Part shown: in pieces, positions 55,501 to 64,000 of the stretch
How positions within the stretch are numbered: the first letter of the stretch is position 1
Layout of the letters: each line of letters begins with the position of its first letter
Assembly (NCBI RefSeq): GCF_905220365.1
Contig: NC_061152.1
Coordinates: forward strand, 2,407,001 to 2,471,000
Origin: Vanessa cardui
Lineage: Eukaryota; Arthropoda; Insecta; Lepidoptera; Nymphalidae
Direction: 5' to 3'
DNA length: 64,000 bases
Notes under the pieces: model-generated
Database searches by the model: none
Seen by the model: the letters and a program-made list of their open reading frames with translations, nothing else
Told to the model about the DNA's origin: nothing
Translations under genes and position numbers: made by a program

Positions 55501-58500
55501 CGCGTATATTAATTATTTTTGACATCCCGACGTTTCGAGGACTTTAAAGCAACGTCGGGATGTCAAAAAAAAAAAAATAATATACGCGATTCAAATCTGT
55601 TATAACTAGTTTTATTTAGACACATGCAGGTTTCCTCACGATGTTTTCCTTCACCGATCACGAGATGAATTATAAACACAAATTAAGCACATATATATAG
55701 CGGTGCTTGCCTGGGTTTGGACCACTAGGTTATCTGGGCTATGGGTACTATCCTTTAATTCCACCAAAACCAAGTTTTTATTAAGTTATAGCTGTTAAAA
55801 GAGCAGGATACTCCAACTTAATGGACATCTGCAAAACATTGGGCAAGTAAGGAGTAAGGCCTTTAAGTAAGGAGTAAGCTCTTGAGGATACCCTAGTTAC
55901 TTCGGAAAAACCACCAATGAAAGTTGGTTGAGTGGTTGTGCGAGGCAGAGATGGTGACTTTCGAGTGAGCCAGTGTAACTACAGGCACAAGGGACATAAC
56001 ATCTTAGTTGCTGCACGTTGGTTGTGCTTGGGGGATGTAAGGAATAGGCTATTTGACAATGCGAAAAATAAATTGTGAATTAAATAATTAAAAAAATCGT
56101 AATATTCTCTGATTACAAATCAGAGAATATTACGAGTTTAAACATAGTTATTTACAAACGAAAGTTAATTTATTTAAAAATCCATAAATAAAAATTCATA
56201 TTTTCAAACGTTTGTCACGTGACACAAAACGCTCCTGATTGGCCGGGCTGATTATGAAGTCACTTTCTTGTAAACTTTGCTTTTCTACTATATGTACCAC
56301 AGATTAAAATAGAGGAAAGTGACGTCACCGATATTGCCCAAGTAGCGTTTTCGCGCGCTATTTAAATATGGAACTTTTAATATGACATTTTAAGGCCAAT
56401 ATGTACTAGAAATAAAAAATATCAACTTTTACTGGGTTCCTTAACCTCTACTAAATAATATAAAATGGATTTTAAAAACCTGTCAAATAGCCTATTGTTA
56501 ATATATACAGCATCCTCACCCTGAGATCACAACTGCTATGTGGTATGTGAAAAACTCACCTTGTCACATATTTCGCAGTAATGCTTCGATTTTCTAACAT
56601 GAACTAGGTTATAATGATTCGTCATATAAGTCTTGCGACTAAAGACTTTCCCGCAGTCGGGACAGGGAACTCTGAAATTAAAAAAAAAAAAATCTTTATT
56701 CAAATATACTCAACTGGTTCTTCCCGCGGTTTCGTTCGACTTTTAGGGGATTGATTTTTATGTGTCAGGAAAGAAAGTAACCTATGTCCTACCTTGGAGT
56801 CCAAGTTAACTTCATAACAAATTTCATCAAATTCGGTTCAGCGGTCTGGTCGTGAAAGAGAGACAAACAGACAGAAAGAGTTACTTTTACATCTATAATA
56901 TTAGCTTACATTAGAATCGTTCTACAGTGTTGAATTAAATGTAAACCTACCGGTTTGGAAAGTAGATTCTACTCAGAACCGATAACAAACTCATTAGATA
57001 CTTTTCCACCATTTTAACAGTATGTCAGTAAACAAGAAAAACCAACTCCACGCTTTATCATCAACTAGAACTTTTTAAATTTCCCACTGCTGGACTAAGG
57101 ACCTTTTTTTGAAGAGAAGGTTAGGAACATATTCCACCACGCTGCTCCAGTGATGGTTTCACATGTGACAGACAGGAAACCTGTCTAATTTCAACGAAAT
57201 TGTTCCACATGATAATCCACCAATCCATATCCCACCAACCCATATTCTCAAAGGGAGTCTTAGCCCAACAGTGGGCTAAGAAAATTTATTCTTTAACTCA
57301 CTTGACATCCATCTTGGGTCGATGGGCGACAGCGGACCTGAGGTGCCGTTTGTAGAGATATTCATTCTCAAAAGTTATATCGCATTCGACACAGTACGGT
57401 TTCTCCTGTTTAACCTTCCTCATGCTCTCAGCGTGATACACGAAATAGTGATTCATCAACACTTTGTAACTCTTGTAGTTACGATGGCAGAGGTTGCACG
57501 TATACGGCAAGTGGCACTGGCTGGAAAAAACATTATCGATGTTTAAAAAGTTTCATTAACTTTTAAAAACAAAAAACAATTTTTGGTCCTTCGAGCCGGA
57601 TGAAAACTTGAATCATTAAACCTGCCATGCCTTGGGAATTCAAGTTATGTCCTTTCTACTGGCTCACTCAACCTAACCAAAACACATAAATATCTAGTGA
57701 GATGATGAGATCGTGTACTTATTGTAAGCCTATAAAGTATTTTAAATATAATATTTATAAATAATCATTAAATGTTATATAACTTCTAGCTGTTGAGCTA
57801 TATTCAGTCACAGAATTATATGAATGTAATGAATACTTTTTGGTTTGACATTTTTATAAATAAAAGTAGAAATAGAATATTATTACATTTGACATGGGAA
57901 TTGTTAATCTGCCTTTAAATACGAAAAATAATGGACGATTGTAAAGAAAACTGTAAAAATAAATATTGTAAACCATATTAAATATTGTTAATTATTTGAT
58001 GTTCCTGTTTATCTGAAGCTGGGTCTACATTATATACATTATATAGTATGATCCGAGATAGCCCGGTGGTTAGAACACTTGCATGCTAACCCTAACACCA
58101 CTGAATATCCATGTGCTTAATTAGTGTTTTTAATTAATCTCATGATCGGTGAAGAAAAAAATCACGAGGAAACCTGCATGTGTCTAATTCCATAGAAATT
58201 CCTTCCATAGAAAACATCGTAGGTTCCAAACCACCTCAAAGGGGAGGGTTTAGCCCAGCAGTGGGATATTTACAGTTGATGATACTCACAGCATATGTTT
58301 CTCAATCGTTGCCTTCGATTGAAACCGACGATTGCAATGATCACAGTCGAATTTCTTGTGCAAATTCTTATTGTGTCTGTAGTATTCACGTATGCTGCGA
58401 AACTCCACTCCACACTTGCACGTATATAGCTTATTGTGTTTCTGCTTTAAATGGGCCATGACGTCATCGGTGTCGTCACCACGGTAGCCACAGAAGCGGC

Positions 58501-61500
58501 ACTGGTAGGCTGTTATATTGTGACGTAGCCAGTGATCCTGGAGGTCTTTTGGGGTTGACAGTGTTTGATCACACTGAGAGCATTTTGGTTGGGACTGGAA
58601 TTAAATAAATAATGTGAATATAATCTAGATAACTATGTCTGTTGGTCTTTGACTGAGGCATGAAGGTGAATTTCATTTTTTTGACGTGACAACGTCTTAT
58701 AAATTGGTTTGCCGGGAGACACTTCAAGAAACTGCGTTACGCTCCGCTCACGTTATGCGCTCACAACGAGAGCGAGTGAGAGGCACGCGTCCCTTCCACT
58801 CGGGCATGGTTAGCCCGCCTAAGAGCGAGAGAGACAGACATAAAAAGTCGTTGTTTTTGAATTTAATTAAATAAATGTTTTAAATTGTTACTATTATTTC
58901 ATCCTTCTTCCTACTATACGAATGAATATTCACATTAAAATTATTTTACCACTCAAAGTCGTTGTCACGTAAAACTTTCGCCCGTATACCGACTTTACAG
59001 GCAACAGGTAATTTTTTTTTATGAAATGGAACCAAGATTTTACTCTTTATGCCTAACAGCTGACGATCAATCCCTAAAATGCAAGCAAACCCATAGGTGA
59101 TATCTAGTCATTATAATCAGTTAGTATAAAACAAAGTCCCTTACTGCCGTCTGTATCTATGTATGCTTAGATCTCTAAAATTACACAACGGATTTCGATG
59201 CGGTTTTTTTAATAGATAGAGCGATTCGAGAGAAAGGTTTTTGTATATTATACATAGACGATATAGTAAAGAAACGAGAAAAACATCTGTAGTATAATTT
59301 AGTATCGGAATTGCAACCGTGCGAAGAGGGGCGGGTGGTAGTTGTATATGAAAATGGCCCAGTTGTAAAAAATGTCGGTAATTTGAAGATAAAATTTATC
59401 AAAGATCTAGATTTGATATAGAAGAAAAAGTAATCCATAATGTAAATCAAATATGTGATATGGAATATCACATTTTTTGAGTTTTTAAATATTAAAGTGC
59501 GAATAACTAAAAAGAAAATCTCCTAGTCTTCCCCTAATTTTACAAACATACGTCGCATTTGATTTTTAACAGTAACGTAACTCTTAACTTTTTGATAAAC
59601 AAATTGAAATAATTATGAACTTTATATATACATTATAAATAATAAATTAACTAATTTGGACAACATCACATACATTACTCTGATCCCAACGTTTGACGAA
59701 TTTGACGACCTCCTTGGTCGAATGGTGTATACACCGGTTTTCATGGGTACGCCACTCCGACGTCCCGGGTTCGATGCAGAAAAAGTTCATTAGTTGTCTA
59801 TGTCGTCTCGGGTCTGGGTGTTTGTGCCGTCGTTATTTCTGATTTTCCTCAACACAAGTGCGTTAGCTACTTACATTGGGATCAGAGTAATGTATGTGAT
59901 GTTGTCTCATATTAATATTAATGTAAGTAGCTAAGGCATGGTTGGAAAATCAGAAGTAATGACGACAAACACCCAGACCCAAGACAATATAGAACACTAT
60001 TATTTCTACATCAACTCAGTCGATCGAACCCGGGACCTCGTTGTTGCGTACCCATTAAAACCGGACACACTCGACCATGCAGGTCGTCAAAATTTATTAA
60101 ATACTTTTTCACATACTCACATTATCACAGTTACGAATATCTCTCCGTTTGGCAGATAACATTTTCTTAACCATAACATTACAACGATACGACATCCCAA
60201 CAATCCTGCCTCTCTTGTCTCTTTCTAACGCCTCCAATTCCCTAACACTGAGTTGAACTTGTGACATAAATCTATCCCTTTCATCATCTTCATACACCAC
60301 TTCTGTCATTTTAACTTTGCTCTTTGTTTTTTTTATTTTCTTTTTCACTATCTTAGGTTCTATATTATCTGTATAATCCGACCTATCGAATAGGTCTGTA
60401 CTGTTATCAAAACTATCGAATGCTTCTTCCTTTATAACTTTGTCGTATTGTAAATCATTCAATTTTATGTCTTCTTCATCATATTCTATTATAAGATCGT
60501 AGTCGTTTTTGTGTACTGTTTTTAAATGTGACATTGGTTCCATCGGTCTTGGTTGTTTCTGGAATTTAAAACCATTACATAGTAAAAAACAAAGTCGCTT
60601 ACCACTGTCAGTAGTAGCAGTAGTAACAGCCTGTACATTTCACAGTGCTGTGATAAGGCCTCGTCTTCCATTAAGGAGAGGGTTTGGAACATAATCCACC
60701 ACGCTGTTCCAATGCGGGTTGGTGGAATGCACATGTGGTAGAATTTCGATGAAATTAGACACATGCAAGTTTCCTCACGATGTTTTCCTTCACCGCCGAG
60801 CAAAAGATGAATTATAGACACAAATTAAGCACACACATATAGTGGTGTTTGCCTGGGTTTGAACCCGCAACCATCGGTTAAGATGCACGCGTTCTAATCA
60901 CTGGGCCATCTCAGCTCATACCGCTGTCTACCCCTATGTAAGCTTAGATCTTTAAATTTACGCAACTGATTCTGATAGGGTTTTTTTTTTAATAGAAAGA
61001 GTGATTTGAAAGGAAGGTTTTGTATATACATGGACAATATAGTAAAGAAAAACTGATAATTTTATAAGTGTCTAATGTAATGTCGTTAATAAATAAATTC
61101 TATAATATATTTAGTATCAGAATTGCACCCGTGCATAGCAGGGGCTGGTCGCTAGTAAAGAATAAAAACTAAACAATACCTAAAATTGATCCCTGTGGCA
61201 CTCTTACTTGTAATACAGACTTAATTTCACTAACAAACACTTAGTAAGTTCTCTGTTTTCTTTATGAAGCCTAAAATCAAAATTTCTACTTAATATGGTA
61301 AATGTTTAAATCAAAAATTAAAATGTTTGTGTTCTACACAATCAAATGCTTGGAATAAATCCAAAAACAGACCAATAGTACTGCAATCTCTCCTACGCAC
61401 CATAGATAAGGCATATTTTAAGTGTATCAGATTTTCAGTTGCACTATGATTGAGAAAACTATTTAAAACATCTGAAGTTTGGACAACACTGTGACATCAA

Positions 61501-62794
61501 GAGTCTGTAGTTATACAAATGTTCCCCATAAAAAATGCATTCATATAATACTCAAATATTTTTATTTAAATATTTTACTCGAGTATTTAAATATGAAGCA
61601 ATTTTACTTTATATTTTACCTCTTTCTTTACAAAGCATAGAATATCAGAACTATTTGCAAATAGCATGGAAAATGTAGACATAGGTAGAGCCGAGCCCAG
61701 TGGTTAGTATGTGTGCATCTTAATCAATGACACTTTATTGTAACCCAGGAAAGTTCCAATGCACTTTCATGTGCTTAATATGTGTTTATAATTCATTGCA
61801 TGTTTAGTGGTGAAGGAAAACATTGTGAGGAAACCTGCATATACCCAATTTCAAAGATTCTGCCACATGTGTAACCAGCATTGGAGCAGTGTGGTGGAAT
61901 ATGCTAAAATATTTTCCCTCAAAGGGAGAGGAGGCCTTAGGCGAGTAGTAGGAAATTTACAGGCTAGTTTGTACTGTTGTATGTAATATTGTTTGTTTTT
62001 TTTAATTTTTTTCTGCCTCCACTCACGAAGACATTACAAAAAACAATTTACCCAACACTCCAGGAAGATATCCTTCGATTTCTGTATTTGTTTCTGAAAC
62101 AAGGCAACTTTCCTCAAGAGGGCGATGCATTCCCAGCAAAGGTACATGTTGAAATAGTTTGAATCCTGAAAGCAGAAAGATTTTGTCTAAATTATTTATT
62201 AAACACTCGTGGTCACTGTTGTTAAACACTGCGTCACTCTGATTTTATGGCTAATTCTTGTGCTTATTGTACCTAACATCTGACGACCTGATGTCTCAGG
62301 CATCTATATGCAGTTACTACAGTGCGGAGGCTCATCTAAGTGTCATAGCTGCATTATTGAGTACCAAATACTCAGTAAGAATTATTAAGGCAGTCTTATA
62401 CTTATTATAAGCACTAAAATAATATTTAAGAGCTCAAAAGTATCAAAGATATACAACCAATAATAAACAAACATTTTATCTTTAAAACAGCCTAAGTCTC
62501 ATGCACAATATATCGCTTGGTGCGAGTAGTACGCTATTCTTCTATTAAATTTCATCAATTCATATACAAATACCACAAAATAGATTTTTAGTGACGAGAG
62601 TACGTATAGAAAGGTTTTAAGTTCAATTTTAGAATTTATGGCTGTTTGATATAGTATATTTTACGTACCTTAGGTATATATTGGTCGGCAATAAGGATAA
62701 AAAATAAGCTAGCGTTATTCTTTAAAGGTACAATATTACGGTCGTGACTCAAACAACCGCGACAGACGGTATCTAATTCAACTTTAACGCTCAT
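52532..62794 (-). CDS. ZAD-C2H2 zinc-finger protein B, eight exons, 520 aa
   Basis: Exons with AG/GT borders and matching phases: 62794-62669, 62165-62052, 60558-60121, 58594-58290, 57520-57302, 56671-56560, 55203-55099, 52675-52532 (sum 1563 nt). Start ATG at 62794. Exons 1-2 encode ZAD with C11 and C14 (CRGCLSHDR), C52 and C55 (CWEC). Exon 3 is an acidic-basic linker ([15 protein letters not shown]); its end, [17 protein letters not shown], occupies the place of finger 1 of gene A but lacks the Cys and His pairs. Exon 4 has three fingers and part of a fourth (CSQC, CRFC, CKC, CDHC). Exons 5-8 hold the remaining fingers and HTGERP linker, ending [17 protein letters not shown] residues. Exons 2, 6 and 7 are 114, 112 and 105 nt, equal to exons 2, 7 and 8 of gene A, so they are tandem paralogues. 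Exon 4 equals exons 4+5 of gene A without the intron. Confidence 0.88.
52706..53001 (+). repeat. Metulj-like SINE, full length
   Basis: Head GAGATGGCCCAGTGGTTAGA, B-box-like GCGGGTTCA, complete body, tail 'acaggctgttgtctgttgtt'. Best-preserved copy in the window. Intron 7 of zinc-finger gene B. Confidence 0.92.
53035..53475 (-). mobile_element. MITE-2 copy 2, carries TGACGTCA
   Basis: Reverse orientation, ends TTTATTTGACTGG and TTGTCAAATAGCCTA. TGACGTCA at 53215-53222. Confidence 0.85.
53697..54030. mobile_element. MITE-1 copy 2, TA-flanked
   Basis: 334 bp, left TAGTACGACACAATTCAGAT, right 'atctaagttgtgttgtacta', TA at 53695-53696 and 54031-54032. Same orientation as copy 1. Confidence 0.9.
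54182..54232 (-). repeat. LINE 3'-terminal fragment
   Basis: 'aaatttattcaagtaggctt' and 'cttttgaatcgtcat' match the 3' end of the LINE at 905-1000. Confidence 0.75.
54257..54806 (+). repeat. Repeat R4 interrupted by an R3 insertion
   Basis: R4 runs 54257-54480 and resumes at about 54765-54806 ('ttcaaacgcgtaaaagatcg'). Between them R3 (54480-54749, forward) starts 'ggtggtagggctatgtgcta' and ends 'tcaggtggcccatatgctcg'. R3 is therefore younger than this R4 copy. Confidence 0.75.
54860..55066 (+). repeat. SINE-2, full length
   Basis: Head GACGACCTCCATGGTCGAGT (A-box arm), B-box GGGTTCGATTCCCGGCC, tail 'tacattgggatcagagtaat'. It ends about 30 bp from exon 7 of zinc-finger gene B. Confidence 0.88.
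55330..55740 (-). repeat. Metulj-like SINE split by a fold-back element
   Basis: SINE parts at 55330-55442 and 55618-55740. The phrase TTAGACAC.TGCAG occurs at both break edges, which looks like a target-site duplication around the inserted fold-back sequence. Confidence 0.75.
55464..55620. mobile_element. Fold-back element, near-perfect palindrome
   Basis: Left arm TAAATAAAACTAGTTATAAC ... GACATCCCGACGTT; right arm AACGTCGGGATGTC ... GTTATAACTAGTTTTATTTA. Arms are about 65 bp with a short central spacer. One arm also occurs at 15530-15645. Confidence 0.85.
55962..56044 (+). repeat. Repeat R3 fragment
   Basis: 'gtgtaactacaggcacaagg' to 'ggatgtaaggaa', abutting MITE-2 copy 3. Confidence 0.65.
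56045..56494 (+). mobile_element. MITE-2 copy 3, carries TGACGTCA
   Basis: Ends TAGGCTATTTGACAA and CTGTCAAATAGCCTA. TGACGTCA at 56320-56327. A local hairpin at 56099-56136 (CGTAATATTCTCTGATT and its complement) is absent from the other copies. Confidence 0.88.
56930..57045 (-). repeat. LINE 3'-end fragment
   Basis: 'accggtttggaaagtagatt' and 'aaccaactccacgctttatc' correspond to the 3' UTR of the 905-2055 LINE. Confidence 0.65.
57060..57280 (-). repeat. Metulj-like SINE, rearranged
   Basis: 'cccactgctggactaaggac' and 'catattccaccacgctgctc' are SINE body; the order is disturbed after 57160. Next to exon 5 of zinc-finger gene B. Confidence 0.65.
58049..58275 (+). repeat. Metulj-like SINE, degraded
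   Basis: Head 'gagatagcccggtggttaga', tail 'tagcccagcagtgggatatt'. It ends about 15 bp from exon 4 of zinc-finger gene B. Confidence 0.75.
59127..59335 (+). repeat. Interspersed repeat R5
   Basis: 'agtataaaacaaagtccctt' to 'tttagtatcggaattgcaac'. Confidence 0.75.
59666..60092. repeat. Inverted cluster of SINE-2 copies
   Basis: A reverse 3' end (59666-59694) precedes a forward copy (59702-59910, head GACGACCTCCTTGGTCGAAT) and a reverse copy (59925-60092, ending 'gaccatgcaggtcgtc'). The forward copy has lost its B-box centre (CCCGGGTTCGATGCAG). Confidence 0.75.
60585..61160. repeat. Repeat R5 interrupted by a Metulj-like SINE
   Basis: R5 begins 60585 ('gtaaaaaacaaagtcgctta') and resumes at 60921. 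The SINE (60624-60918, reverse, full length) lies inside, bordered by CTTACCACTGTC and CATACCGCTGTC, a plausible target duplication. Intron 2 of zinc-finger gene B. Confidence 0.8.
61165..61455 (-). pseudogene. LINE reverse transcriptase fragment
   Basis: On the reverse strand, [16 protein letters not shown] is the RT palm motif A (F.DL.KAFD.V), and near 61180 VPQGSI follows as motif B. Separated by stops and frame slips. Belongs to a Jockey/CR1-like LINE and lies in intron 2 of zinc-finger gene B. Confidence 0.75.
61688..61980 (+). repeat. Metulj-like SINE, full length, diverged
   Basis: Head 'gagccgagcccagtggttag', body 'gaaggaaaacattgtgagga', tail 'tttacaggctagtttgtact'. It ends about 70 bp before exon 2 of zinc-finger gene B. 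Confidence 0.8.
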
Positions 62795-63374
62795 TTTTTA
62801 CGATACTTTTTATTTATAAATTAATTAAATAGCAATGATTTATTACATAGATAATCATTAAAAATATTTGTTTTCGTAATTCCATTCAAAATTCGTAAAA
62901 TACAAGTTTGAAGTCATATTTTGACTGACTTCTGACATATATTTGACATAATCCATTGTGAGTTTAGAAATGAAAAGACGTTATTAACATATTATTTAAT
63001 AACGATTTAGATTTTTAAATATCATTCAAGTAAAAATATATTAATGTAACCTAGGAATTATAATGATTTAATAAAGTAAAGTAATCAATTTAGAAGTACC
63101 CCCAGAAAGTATTTTTATAAGTATAGTTTTATATTTGGCATTTCACAACTTTATCGTTGAAATATGTACCTATCATTTTTACACTAACAAACTATTTACA
63201 CTGGCGTATTTAAGTTACGCAAAGATTTCAAAATTATTCATGTCGATGTTTATTGTAGCAAATCTTAAAAAAAAAAGAATCAAAACAAATTCTTTTGTAT
63301 TACATTAAGACAACATGTACAGAACATTGTGTTTTTTTTTCACTTATTGGAAAGGTTTAGAAAGGTATTCGGTA

Positions 63375-63600
63375 TACCTGTTGACTTCCAGGCAGGATAT
63401 ATAAATTTAAATAATTGTATTAACTAACATGGCTGTATTTTTTTTAAATGTTGAAAAAGAGTAACTACTGAGTTTCTTGCCGGTTCTTCTCGGTAGAATT
63501 TACTTTCCGAACCGGTGGTAGCTTCACTTAATTGTTATATGACGATTCAAAAGTGCTTGAAAAAGCCCACTTGAATAAAGTATATTTTGATTTGATTTGT
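63375..63600 (+). repeat. LINE 3' end, 5'-truncated insertion
   Basis: Forward copy of the 3' UTR of the 905-2055 LINE: 'acctgttgacttccaggcag', 'gagtttcttgccggttcttc', 'ttgaataaagtatattttga', ending in a TTTGATTTGATTT tail. 5' truncation is typical of LINE insertion. The rest of 62800-64000 has no recognised gene. Confidence 0.85.
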
Positions 63601-63938
63601 ATCTTGGGGGGCGAATCGGGTTTTGTTAGATTCTAACTCATTAAAACGTCGTCGTCCCGAACATGGTTCGATGAGGCTATGGAGTCGTGTCGATATAACA
63701 ACTACAGTCCTTTCTGTACCGTGCTTGTGCCTCAGAGGCTAACGTTATATGGCCCCGGTTGAATTATATGTATACTTGACAATTTCCTTTGCTGAAGTAT
63801 GTTTCTTGTTAAATGAATAATATATAATTAGCAATGTCATAAGCTTCCTCTTTTTTCGGGGAGAAGTCGTACATACTTATTTGATTTTTTTACATTTTAC
63901 TTATTTTTTATCTGTGACAGAATACATGTATTAATCGG

Positions 63939-63972
63939 GGTCGGTGACGTCACTTGCCTGTATCTGTGACAT
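63939..63972 (-). repeat. MITE-2 fragment with TGACGTCA
   Basis: 'ggggtcggtgacgtcactt' matches the centre of MITE-2 copy 2, with TGACGTCA at 63945-63952. Only about 35 bp are alike. Confidence 0.45.
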
Positions 63973-64000
63973 TTATTCGTTGCAAACAAAGAACGAAAGT

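Overview
The window is AT-rich eukaryotic DNA, almost certainly from a butterfly or moth and probably a nymphalid. The evidence is: GT-AG introns; many copies of a roughly 290-bp tRNA-derived SINE whose head, body and (TTG)n tail resemble the Metulj SINEs of Heliconius; a second tRNA-headed SINE; a LINE 3' end typical of Lepidoptera; and ZAD-C2H2 zinc-finger genes, an insect-expanded family. There are no bacterial-type operons. Family names come from recognised motifs; no database search was possible.

Bases 1-29.7 kb are a graveyard of nested transposable elements. In order: a 21-bp minisatellite; a reverse-strand LINE with reverse transcriptase; a Harbinger nuclease relic; LINE ORF1 pieces in opposite orientations; a transposase-like gene with an AxNQ-type core (6.2-8.1 kb); a Copia element with its primer-binding site; a 2-kb piggyBac-like element ending in TTAA; a BEL/Pao fragment; two DDE_Tnp_4-type transposase relics; a 42-bp minisatellite; a FLYWCH finger; two more Harbinger fragments; two more members of the 6.2-kb family; a relic of a repetitive insect protein family; and a second piggyBac-like element (27.3-29.7 kb) with TTAA ends and a broken transposase. 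Nearly all are inactivated by frameshifts and stops.

Bases 29.7-33.3 kb hold no recognisable gene but contain a diverged direct repeat of about 550 bp.

Bases 33.6-62.8 kb are the host-gene part. Two reverse-strand ZAD-C2H2 zinc-finger genes can be followed exon by exon (33649-43538, nine exons, 553 aa; 52532-62794, eight exons, 520 aa). They share intron phases and several identical exon lengths, so they are a tandem duplication. Between them, on the forward strand, is an intact single-exon gene (44508-45335, 275 aa) that looks like the DNA-binding half of a Tc1/mariner-type transposase without its catalytic domain. Its start lies 970 bp from the start of the first zinc-finger gene, head to head.

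The introns and spacers of the host region are filled by two SINE families, three MITE families (one TA-flanked, one carrying a perfect TGACGTCA site, one hAT-like with an 8-bp target duplication), a third piggyBac-like element without coding capacity (49991-51763), a Tc1 relic and several LINE-derived repeats.

The most notable signals are three piggyBac-like elements that share an architecture (TTAA, short terminal repeat, subterminal palindromes); the candidate domesticated DNA-binding protein between duplicated zinc-finger genes; and MITEs that have spread perfect CRE-type sites.
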